Shown here: positions 7,992 through 14,092 of the stretch, piece after piece
Numbering within the stretch: the first letter of the stretch is position 1
Layout: every line of letters begins with the position of its first letter
Assembly: GCA_030152275.1 (NCBI GenBank)
Contig: JASLHF010000120.1
Location: 1 to 18,200, forward strand
Reading direction: 5' to 3'
Length of the DNA stretch: 18,200 nucleotides
Source: Acinetobacter sp.
GTDB lineage: Bacteria > Pseudomonadota > Gammaproteobacteria > Pseudomonadales > Moraxellaceae
Notes under the pieces: model-generated
Database searches by the model: none
What the model was told of the DNA's origin: nothing
The model's input: only the letters and a program-made list of their open reading frames with translations
Translations under genes and position numbers: made by a program

Positions 7992-8034
7992 CCGAGATTT
8001 CATATTTGTACTGATTTGTACTGAGAGATCTCGG
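7992..8034. repeat. tandem 10-bp repeat inside a 7-bp inverted repeat, catA-benA spacer
   Basis: TTTGTACTGA occurs twice head to tail at 8005-8014 and 8015-8024. The pair is enclosed by CCGAGAT (7992-7998) and ATCTCGG (8028-8034). All of this is within the 92-bp gap between catA and benA and lies just upstream of the benA ribosome-binding site. It does not fit the ATAC-N7-GTAT operator pattern. It may be the remains of a separate benA promoter, a binding site for another factor, or an RNA hairpin. Confidence 0.5.
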
Positions 8035-8048
8035 CATCCTTATTTCAA

Positions 8049-8969
8049 TTAAGCGCTTGCGCGGCGGCGGTCAACTTCAGTGTTTGGCGCAGCAGCTTGT
8101 TCTTTCACCAATTGCACATTGAATGTGATGTGTTTGAACGGCTCGCTTAATCCGCGGCGTGCAATTTCAGCCGGATCAGTCACATCTTCTGCTGTCGCTA
8201 CCAGACCGTCACGAGTTGCAAATGCAAAGTCATCCCATAGGTATTGGTCGCCTTCGATGTTGAATTGTGTAGTCAGCTTGCGGTAGCCCGGTGCAGATAC
8301 AAAGTAATGCACGTGTGAAGGGCGGTTGCCGTGGCGGCCTAAACGGTCAAGTACGTATTGCGTAGTACCTTCTGGCGGGCAGCCATAGCCAACTGGCATT
8401 GTCGTTTGCGCAATATATTTGCCGTCATGGTCAGAGATAATGGTACGGCGCAGGTTGAAATCAGACTGTGACTTGTCAAAGAATGAATAGTTACCAAGGC
8501 TGTTGGCATGCCAAACTTCAACTTTGGCACCTTCAATCAGGTTGCCGTCAGTATCGGTTACTGTGCCTTCAATAAATAAAGTTGGAATTTGACCTGCTTC
8601 TGTGCCGTCATCCATACGGGCAAAACCGACTGATTCAGGTGCGCCTGCTACATATAATGGCCCTTCGATGGTACGCGGCGTACCGCCTGTAATACCGGCT
8701 TTGGCATCCGCTTCATCTGCACGCAAATCTAAATAATGTTCCAAACCTAAACCGGCAGCCAATAAGCCCAATTCGTTGGCTTGACCCGCGTCTGTAAAGT
8801 ATTCCAAACCTTTCCATAATTCAGTTTGTGAAATATCCAAATCTTCAATGGCTTGGAATAAATCACCCAATAAACGCACGACCACTTGCTGAACACGCGC
8901 ATTGACTGGACCTGTTGCAGTGTCCACGTTCATTTGTTTAACTAATGCATCGATTTCTTGACGGTTCAT
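8049..8969 (-). CDS. catA: catechol 1,2-dioxygenase (intradiol)
   Basis: Non-haem Fe(III) enzyme that opens catechol between its hydroxyls to cis,cis-muconate. The four iron ligands are recognisable: Y161 in LGNYSFFD, Y195 in VGYGCPP, and H219 and H221 in PSHVHYF. The first 100 residues form the helical linker domain used for dimerisation, and the beta-sandwich catalytic domain follows. At 306 residues it is within a few residues of the ADP1 enzyme. AGGAGA lies before the ATG. In ADP1, as I recall, catA stands apart from both ben and cat operons; here it is placed between catC and benA. Confidence 0.96.
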   Translation of the reverse strand: MNRQEIDALVKQMNVDTATGPVNARVQQVVVRLLGDLFQAIEDLDISQTELWKGLEYFTDAGQANELGLLAAGLGLEHYLDLRADEADAKAGITGGTPRTIEGPLYVAGAPESVGFARMDDGTEAGQIPTLFIEGTVTDTDGNLIEGAKVEVWHANSLGNYSFFDKSQSDFNLRRTIISDHDGKYIAQTTMPVGYGCPPEGTTQYVLDRLGRHGNRPSHVHYFVSAPGYRKLTTQFNIEGDQYLWDDFAFATRDGLVATAEDVTDPAEIARRGLSEPFKHITFNVQLVKEQAAAPNTEVDRRRASA

Positions 8970-9013
8970 ACTATTTCTCCTGAAGTATGCTTTTCATTTT
9001 TGGTGGCTCGATG

Positions 9014-9093
9014 ACTCATTCATTGAGTACATTGGCTGCCACTATCCTTGTATTACCCTCTGTGCTTTATGCACGGGCAGTCATTCAACTGCC
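9014..9093 (-). promoter_or_regulatory. three small hairpins in the catC-catA spacer
   Basis: The 161-bp gap between catC and catA contains ACTCA/TGAGT (9014-9018 with 9024-9028), GTGC/GCAC (9062-9065 with 9071-9074) and GGCAGT/ACTGCC (9076-9081 with 9088-9093). The last two are adjacent. There is also ATACAAGGATAGTG on the minus strand, a poor partial match to the BenM/CatM dyad. No T-run identifies a terminator. The gap could hold a minor catA promoter, but I see no clear one. Confidence 0.35.
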
Positions 9094-9130
9094 TTGTTTC
9101 TTAAAACTTTTTCAAAATTTCTATTTAGCT

Positions 9131-9421
9131 TTAACGGTCATCTTCACGAATCGATGACGGGTGACGGTTCATTGCCATCACTTCAATATTCATGTACGGA
9201 TACAGCGGTAAACCCTGCAAAATGTTGTGCAATTCTTCATTGCTCTCTACATCAAAAATGCTGATGTTTGAGTACTGACCCGTGATACGCCAAATATGTC
9301 GCCATTTGCCTTGACGCTGTAAATCTTGCGAATAGGCTTTTTCTACAGCTTTAATTTCGTTGGCTTTATCGCTTGGCATATCCAGCGGAATATTCACATC
9401 CATACGGACTTGGAACAGCAT
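9131..9421 (-). CDS. catC: muconolactone delta-isomerase
   Basis: Converts muconolactone to beta-ketoadipate enol-lactone. The reading frame extends to 9439, but AAGGAG sits six bases before the ATG at 9421. That start gives MLFQVRMDVNIPLDMP and 96 residues, the normal length of this small decameric enzyme. The family segments GKWRHIWRITGQYSNISIFD and LPLYPYM are present. It begins 18 bases after the catB stop, so the two lactone-forming steps are tightly coupled, and it precedes catA. Confidence 0.95.
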   Translation of the reverse strand: MLFQVRMDVNIPLDMPSDKANEIKAVEKAYSQDLQRQGKWRHIWRITGQYSNISIFDVESNEELHNILQGLPLYPYMNIEVMAMNRHPSSIREDDR

Positions 9422-9439
9422 ATGAAACTCCTTATTCAA

Positions 9440-10549
9440 TTATTGGCGACGTAAGTTGTCGATCTTGTCTTCATCCATTGCAATGCCTAACCCTGCTGTT
9501 TTAGGTACAGCCAATTCAAAGTTTTGGTATTGCAGCGGAGTTTTTAAAATTTCTTCGGTCAGCAGCAGCGGTGCAAACAGTTCAGTGCCATAAGCCAAAT
9601 TTTCAAATGTAGAGAAAGCATGTGCTGAAGCAATCGTGCCGACTGGGCCTTCCAGCATGGTGCCGCCATACAGATCAATGCCTGCGAGTTTGGCAATTTT
9701 GCCGACTTCACAGCCTTCAATCAGACCGCCAGACTGCGCAACTTTGACCGCAAAAACAGATGCTGCATTGCGTTTTGCCAGCTGATACGCGCTGTTCGGC
9801 CCCATAAGAGATTCATCGGCCATAATGGCAATATCAAATCTGCGAGTCAGACGCTGCATGGCATCAATATTGTCAATTGCACAAGGCTGTTCAATTAAAT
9901 CGACACCGCCGTCTTGCAGGGCCTGAATACCTTTAATAGCTTCTAATTCAGACCAAGCGCGGTTGACATCGACACGGATTGAAATGTCATTGCCTAATGC
10001 TTTTTTAATGGCTAATACATGCTCAACGTCAGCGTCTACTGCACGTGAACCAATTTTTAGTTTGAAAATGTTATGGCGTTTCGCCGCAATCATTTTCTGC
10101 GCTTCCGCGATATCTTTTTCGGTATTGCCTGAAGCCAATACCCAGAGCACTGAAATGCTTTCGCGCAAATGGCCACCGAGCAATTCACTGACAGGCACAT
10201 TTAAACGCTGTGCCTGAATATCCAGCAGTGCAGTTTGGATCGCACATTTGGCAAAACGGTTGCCATTGATGTTGCGCTTAAGCGTTTGCATAATTTGCGC
10301 AGTGTTTAAACCGTTAAGGCTTTTTAGCAATGGCGCAAAATAAGTATCAATATTGGTTTTAATACTTTCCGGGCTTTCTTCACCGTAGCCCAAACCGCCA
10401 ATCGTGGTTGCTTCGCCCCAGCCGATAAATCCATCATTGGTCGTGACTTTAATCAGTACCAAAGTTTGGGTTTGCATTGTCGCAACAGCCATCTTGTGCG
10501 GACGGATTGTCGGAATTTCGACGAGCAGGGTTTCTATGGATTTAAACAT
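9440..10549 (-). CDS. catB: muconate cycloisomerase (cis,cis-muconate lactonising enzyme)
   Basis: Enolase-superfamily enzyme that cyclises cis,cis-muconate to muconolactone. The first gene of the leftward operon. Numbering from MFKSIETLL, the catalytic lysines are K163 and K165 in KLKIG, the metal ligands are D194, E220 and D245, and K269 in VKVAQSGG is the base on the other face. The open frame begins at a TTG at 10564, but the ATG at 10549 gives 369 residues and the usual start; AGAG lies before it. The promoter region upstream holds BenM/CatM-like dyads shared with the divergent regulator, so muconate-responsive activation is expected. Confidence 0.95.
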   Translation of the reverse strand: MFKSIETLLVEIPTIRPHKMAVATMQTQTLVLIKVTTNDGFIGWGEATTIGGLGYGEESPESIKTNIDTYFAPLLKSLNGLNTAQIMQTLKRNINGNRFAKCAIQTALLDIQAQRLNVPVSELLGGHLRESISVLWVLASGNTEKDIAEAQKMIAAKRHNIFKLKIGSRAVDADVEHVLAIKKALGNDISIRVDVNRAWSELEAIKGIQALQDGGVDLIEQPCAIDNIDAMQRLTRRFDIAIMADESLMGPNSAYQLAKRNAASVFAVKVAQSGGLIEGCEVGKIAKLAGIDLYGGTMLEGPVGTIASAHAFSTFENLAYGTELFAPLLLTEEILKTPLQYQNFELAVPKTAGLGIAMDEDKIDNLRRQ

Positions 10550-10589
10550 CTTGACTCTTCGCAACCTTGCGTTGTGTACCTGATGTGAT

Positions 10590-10604
10590 ATACCTTAAAA
10601 GAAT
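10590..10604. promoter_or_regulatory. BenM/CatM-type operator dyad upstream of catB
   Basis: ATAC-CTTAAAA-GAAT matches the known Acinetobacter BenM/CatM dyad ATAC-N7-GTAT with one base changed. Read from the other strand it is ATTCTTTTAAGGTAT. It is centred about 48 bases upstream of the catB start codon on the side of the promoter where this regulator family binds. Confidence 0.6.
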
Positions 10605-10607
10605 AAT

Positions 10608-10629
10608 ATTTGACTGTCGAAGATCAAAT
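10608..10629. promoter_or_regulatory. inverted repeat ATTTGA-N10-TCAAAT between the two operators
   Basis: A perfect 6-bp inverted repeat with a ten-base spacer lies midway between the two ATAC/GTAT-type dyads in the catB/regulator divergent promoter. It may be a third regulator contact or belong to an overlapping promoter; it does not match the dyad consensus. Confidence 0.3.
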
Positions 10630-10641
10630 TTGCATTTTTTT

Positions 10642-10656
10642 ATATTTTAAAGGTAT
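10642..10656. promoter_or_regulatory. BenM/CatM-type operator dyad overlapping the regulator leader
   Basis: ATAT-TTTAAAG-GTAT is one base from ATAC-N7-GTAT and ends only eight bases before the regulator start codon. That placement is suited to autorepression. Its right part, TTTAAAGGTAT, is repeated exactly upstream of the benK-like gene at 12465-12475. Confidence 0.55.
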
Positions 10657-10664
10657 GAAGTAAG

Positions 10665-11579
10665 ATGGAACTTAGGCACCTTCGCTATTATGTTGCCGTG
10701 GTAGAAGAACAGAGTTTTACCAAAGCAGCAGAGAAATTATTCATCGCCCAGCCGCCTTTAAGCCGGCAAATTCAAAACCTTGAAGCTGAATTAGGTATAC
10801 AGCTGTTTGAACGCGGCAGCCGCCCGCTTAAGACCACGGAAGCAGGTCAATTCTTCTACCAACATGCCTTAAAACTTTTGTCTAATGCCGAAGAAATTAA
10901 GACCATGGCACAGCGTATTGGCTTGGTGGAAAAAACCATTACTATGGGCTTTGTCGGGTCATTGCTGTACGGATTGCTGCCGAAAATCGTGTATTTGTTC
11001 CGCCAGCAGCACCCCAATCTAAAAATTGAACTGGTCGAAATGAGCACCAAAGACCAAATTTCGGCATTAAAAGAAGGGCGGATTGATGTAGGGTTTGGAC
11101 GTCTGCGTATTTCAGATGCGGCTGTGCGCCGTGTGTTGCTGCGGGAAGAACCGCTGATGATTGCCGTACATGCCAGCCATCCATTGGCACAGCGTACCGA
11201 GGGAGTTTATTTAGCTGATATTGTCGATGAAAGCTTATTTCTTTATCCCAGCCATCCGAAGCCAAACTTTTCCACCCAAGTACGCAACTTATTTGCAGAA
11301 TATGGACTCGACCCTAAAAATCTGAAAGAGGTGCGGGAAATCCAGCTGGCTTTAGGCTTGGTCGCGGCAGGTGAAGGTTCCTGTTTAGTTCCGGAAAGTG
11401 CCAGATCCATTCAATTTCCGCATTTGCACTACATTCCAATTTTAGATGACTCTGCCATCAGCCCAATTTTCTTGGCGATTCGCTGTATGGATGAAAGTGA
11501 GCATATCCGTTCGCTGTTTGACTGTATTTATCAAGTTTATGATTTGGAAGCGATTCAATATGACCGCGCTGTTATTTAA
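10665..11579 (+). CDS. benM: LysR-type regulator of benzoate/catechol degradation (BenM/CatM family)
   Basis: Transcription activator responding to cis,cis-muconate and probably benzoate. Residues 1-60 form the winged helix-turn-helix (SFTKAAEKLFIAQPPLSRQI); the rest is the effector-binding domain ending in a conserved LALGLVAAGEG loop. At 304 residues it equals the known proteins. It is divergent from catB like ADP1 catM. However, it has R160 and Y292 (equivalent to BenM Y293), which I recall as the secondary benzoate-site residues of BenM; CatM has His and Phe there. I therefore favour BenM, though the map position is that of catM. No Shine-Dalgarno is strong; two operator-like dyads precede it. 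Confidence 0.85.
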   Translation: MELRHLRYYVAVVEEQSFTKAAEKLFIAQPPLSRQIQNLEAELGIQLFERGSRPLKTTEAGQFFYQHALKLLSNAEEIKTMAQRIGLVEKTITMGFVGSLLYGLLPKIVYLFRQQHPNLKIELVEMSTKDQISALKEGRIDVGFGRLRISDAAVRRVLLREEPLMIAVHASHPLAQRTEGVYLADIVDESLFLYPSHPKPNFSTQVRNLFAEYGLDPKNLKEVREIQLALGLVAAGEGSCLVPESARSIQFPHLHYIPILDDSAISPIFLAIRCMDESEHIRSLFDCIYQVYDLEAIQYDRAVI

Positions 11580-11612
11580 TTCCTGTGGGATGGTGATATT
11601 TAGACCTTTTTA

Positions 11613-11632
11613 TTAGGTTTAGCTAAGCCTAA
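11613..11632. repeat. 20-bp near-perfect palindrome after the regulator
   Basis: TTAGGTTTAGCTAAGCCTAA is symmetric about AGCT with a single mismatched pair that would be a G-U pair in RNA. It starts 33 bases after the regulator stop. Its role is unknown; it may be part of the regulator's mRNA 3' end. Confidence 0.45.
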
Positions 11633-11644
11633 CTGGAATGAGAG

Positions 11645-11721
11645 GCGCATTGAAAATGAATGAAGCTAAGCTATGACATGACTGTTTAATGGCTGTGTTT
11701 AAGCAGTCTTTTTCAATGCGC
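11645..11721. repeat. 12-bp perfect inverted repeat, 77-bp nested stem-loop
   Basis: GCGCATTGAAAA at 11645-11656 and its exact complement TTTTCAATGCGC at 11710-11721 enclose a second hairpin (11680-11708) and the repeat AAGCTAAGCT. The element could be a small non-autonomous mobile element or the remains of one, but I see no target duplication. The outer right arm overlaps the T-run of the inner terminator, so the two structures exclude each other. Confidence 0.5.
11680..11713 (+). terminator. Rho-independent terminator of the LysR gene
   Basis: GACTGTTTAA (11680-11689) and TTAAGCAGTC (11699-11708) form a ten-pair stem with one G-U pair and a nine-base loop, followed directly by five T. It lies 100 bases after the regulator stop and is on its strand. 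Confidence 0.65.
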
Positions 11722-11853
11722 TATCATAATCGTATAGGGGAAATGGGCTTTAAATTGTTCCTGACTTCATCATTTTTGATTGAGGCAGATGCTTTTCCTT
11801 TAGTTATATTTAAGCGTTAGTATTCACATGAATGCTATGCGCTTTTTTTATAA

Positions 11854-12190
11854 TTTAGCTTTTTACCGAAAAATTTACCCGCAGGTAAAGGCATAAACTG
11901 GAATGTTATTATCGTTGACGCCACAGAAGTTTTAATAAAAAAACCTAAAAAAACAGAAGAAAAGTTTAGTGGTAAGAAAATGAGCCATACCTTTAAAATA
12001 CAGACAATTATTCATTATAGAACACAGAAAATCCTGAGCTTATGTACGAGTCGTGATGCAGTACATGACTTTGAGCTATTCAAACGTAATTTACATCAGA
12101 TTCCTAAAGGTGCTTTTATCCTTGCTGATAAGGGGGTATCAAGGAATTTATACTGTTTATGCTAATAGTTTCTTGCCATGCACAATTTAA
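11854..12190 (+). pseudogene. IS5-family transposase remnant, truncated and frameshifted
   Basis: From 11854 the frame reads FSFLPKNLPAGKGINWNVII, then VDATEVLIKKPKK, SGKKMSHTFKIQ, RDAVHDFELFK and LADKG. This is the DDE region of IS5-type transposases, with D of VDAT and D of LADKG as two catalytic aspartates. Just past LADKG a run of five G (12132-12136) shifts the frame, giving a stop at 12165. Dropping one G restores YQGIYTVYANSFLPCTI up to 12190, which fits the family's YQG motif. The N-terminal part and the last third with the third acidic residue are missing, and no terminal repeats are obvious. Clearly a decayed insertion, not an active element. Confidence 0.75.
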
Positions 12191-12460
12191 CCGCATTTTA
12201 AGTATTACTTTCCTCCAATAAAGCTGAAACTCAATCCTGTAAAGCAACACTCTCAGTACATCTAAATACATGAATATTCACATTTATAAATTTAAAATCA
12301 CTACAAATGCGCAATAAAAATTCAGCCAATAAATACAATTTTTAGCTCATTTTGCATCAATCAATCAGCAAAATCAGGAAAATATACACGCTTTTTTTGT
12401 ACTTTATAAATTCAAATTATAATTCTAATCATATGTTTTTTATCAATAAAAAAACCATAA
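12191..12460. other. AT-rich intergenic region upstream of the benK-like gene, no gene seen
   Basis: No convincing reading frame, RNA gene or long repeat is visible. Composition is strongly A/T-rich, with runs such as CACGCTTTTTTTGTAC and AATTATAATTC. The benK-like promoter should lie in its right part, near the operator dyad at 12461. Confidence 0.6.
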
Positions 12461-12475
12461 AAACTTTAAAGGTAT
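12461..12475 (+). promoter_or_regulatory. BenM/CatM-type operator dyad upstream of the benK-like gene
   Basis: AAAC-TTTAAAG-GTAT is one base from ATAC-N7-GTAT. It contains the same 11-base core TTTAAAGGTAT found before the LysR gene at 10646-10656. It lies about 90 bases upstream of the transporter start and supports control of uptake by the same regulator. Confidence 0.5.
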
Positions 12476-12564
12476 AAATATAGAGTTAATCGGTTTTGGA
12501 CAGAAAAAAGCCTTTGCTTCATTGTTTTTTAGGACAAAAAATATTCATAAGCAGGAGGCGCAAA

Positions 12565-13938
12565 GTGAATACTCAGCAAATTAATATCAACAGCCTAGTT
12601 GATGATGCAAAATTTAGCCCATTTCATTGGGGTGTATTAATCTGGTGTTTAAGCATCATTATTTTTGACGGTTATGATCTGGTGATTTATGGCGTAGCGC
12701 TGCCTTTGCTCATGCAAGAATGGGCGCTGTCTGCAGTTCAAGCCGGTCTTTTGGCGAGTACAGCGCTGTTTGGCATGATGTTTGGCGCAATGTGTTTTGG
12801 CACGCTTTCAGACAAATTAGGCCGTAAAAAAACCATCATGATTTGTGTAGCCATCTTTAGCGGTTTTACCTTTTTAGGTGCCTTTGCTTCGAGTCCGGTT
12901 GAATTTGGTATCTTGCGCTTTCTGGCAGGGCTAGGCATTGGCGGGGTAATGCCAAACGTGGTTGCGTTAATGACCGAATATGCGCCAAAACGCATCCGCA
13001 GTACCTTGGTGGCGCTGATGTTCAGTGGATATGCCATTGGCGGTATGGCTTCAGCATTGTTAGGTGCTTGGTTGGTGCCGCAATTGGGCTGGAAAGTGAT
13101 GTTCTATATTGCCGGCATTCCATTTCTTGCACTGCCACTGGTTTGGAAATTTTTGCCTGAATCCTTAATGTTTTTAACCAAAAAAGGCGAAACTGAAAAA
13201 GTCCGCGCAATCGTACAAAAAATTGTGCCTGAGCAAAATATTTCAGCACAAACCGAATTTGCCCTGAATGAACCGACTGCAGGTGACGATGCGCCCCTAA
13301 AAGTATTATTTCAGCAAGGCCGTACCTTTAGCACCATCATGTTTTGGGTGGCATTCTTTATGTGCTTATTGATGGTTTATGCTTTGGGCAGCTGGCTGCC
13401 AAAACTGATGATTCAGGCGGGCTACTCATTAGGCGCAAGTATGCTGTTCCTATTCGCGCTCAATATTGGCGGCATGGTCGGCGCAATTGGCGGTGGTGTT
13501 CTGGCGGATAAATTCCATCTTAAACCAGTGCTTAGCATTATGTTCACTGTCGGTGCAATTGCCTTGCTGCTACTTGGTTTCAACAGTCCACAGTTTGTTC
13601 TCTACACCTTAATTGCAGTGGCTGGTGCAGCAACCATTGGTTCGCAAATTTTACTCTATACCTTTGTTGCACAGTTCTATCCAGCGGCAGTACGTTCAAC
13701 CGGTATGGGCTGGGCATCAGGAATTGGCCGTATTGGCGCTATTGTAGGACCTGTGTTGACTGGCGCATTGCTGACATTGGAATTACCACATCAAATGAAC
13801 TTTCTCGCGATCGCCATTCCGGGTGCAATTGCAGCGCTGGCTGTGTTCATGGTGAATTTGCAGGCTTCTGTGGATGCTTCAAAAAAATCGGAAACGGCGG
13901 CAATCAATCCGCAAGTCATCAAAAATCCAGCTAATTAA
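12565..13938 (+). CDS. benK: aromatic acid:H+ symporter of the MFS, BenK-like
   Basis: Inner-membrane major-facilitator transporter of the aromatic acid:H+ symporter family, probably importing benzoate. It has about twelve membrane spans, the family signature FDGYDLVIYG in the first span, and GTLSDKLGRKK in the loop between spans two and three. The frame is open from 12496, but a strong AGGAGG six bases before the GTG at 12565 defines a start giving 457 residues, near the known BenK length, beginning MNTQQININSLVDDAKFSP. The upstream dyad ties it to the ben/cat regulator. A porin follows after 154 bases. PcaK, VanK or MucK relatives cannot be excluded by sequence; context favours BenK. Confidence 0.82.
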   Translation: MNTQQININSLVDDAKFSPFHWGVLIWCLSIIIFDGYDLVIYGVALPLLMQEWALSAVQAGLLASTALFGMMFGAMCFGTLSDKLGRKKTIMICVAIFSGFTFLGAFASSPVEFGILRFLAGLGIGGVMPNVVALMTEYAPKRIRSTLVALMFSGYAIGGMASALLGAWLVPQLGWKVMFYIAGIPFLALPLVWKFLPESLMFLTKKGETEKVRAIVQKIVPEQNISAQTEFALNEPTAGDDAPLKVLFQQGRTFSTIMFWVAFFMCLLMVYALGSWLPKLMIQAGYSLGASMLFLFALNIGGMVGAIGGGVLADKFHLKPVLSIMFTVGAIALLLLGFNSPQFVLYTLIAVAGAATIGSQILLYTFVAQFYPAAVRSTGMGWASGIGRIGAIVGPVLTGALLTLELPHQMNFLAIAIPGAIAALAVFMVNLQASVDASKKSETAAINPQVIKNPAN

Positions 13939-14014
13939 ATGGCTGTATCACAGAGTTAACGCAGATTACTCAGCGGATTATTAACTCACATTCAATTCAC
14001 AAATACGATTTCCA

Positions 14015-14039
14015 AGCCCTTATACAGGACATAAGGGCT
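14015..14039 (+). promoter_or_regulatory. 9-bp stem-loop between transporter and porin
   Basis: AGCCCTTAT (14015-14023) and ATAAGGGCT (14031-14039) pair perfectly around ACAGGAC. It is followed by AGAGGGAAACTGTG without a T-run. It is more likely an intercistronic mRNA structure than a terminator; it lies 54 bases before the porin start. Confidence 0.45.
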
Positions 14040-14092
14040 AGAGGGAAACTGTGTCAAAAAAAGGATAGGGGCATTGCCCAATAGAGGTCAGG

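Noticed and set aside
7957..8037. 27-codon N-terminal extension of benA
   Set aside because: The frame is open, but the ATG at 7956 has a clear GGAG and gives the known BenA N-terminus. The extension covers the repeat-rich spacer.
10550..10564. TTG start for catB five codons upstream
   Set aside because: The ATG at 10549 gives the usual CatB N-terminus and length; the TTG has no ribosome-binding site.
12496..12564. Extended N-terminus of the benK-like protein from an upstream TTG
   Set aside because: AGGAGG stands six bases before the GTG at 12565. The upstream 23 codons are basic and low in similarity to transporter N-termini.
13383..13643. Possible tRNA, CRISPR or phage features anywhere in the window
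   Set aside because: I found no cloverleaf-like sequence, no regularly spaced repeats and no phage or defence genes in any part; this span is an ordinary transporter coding region.
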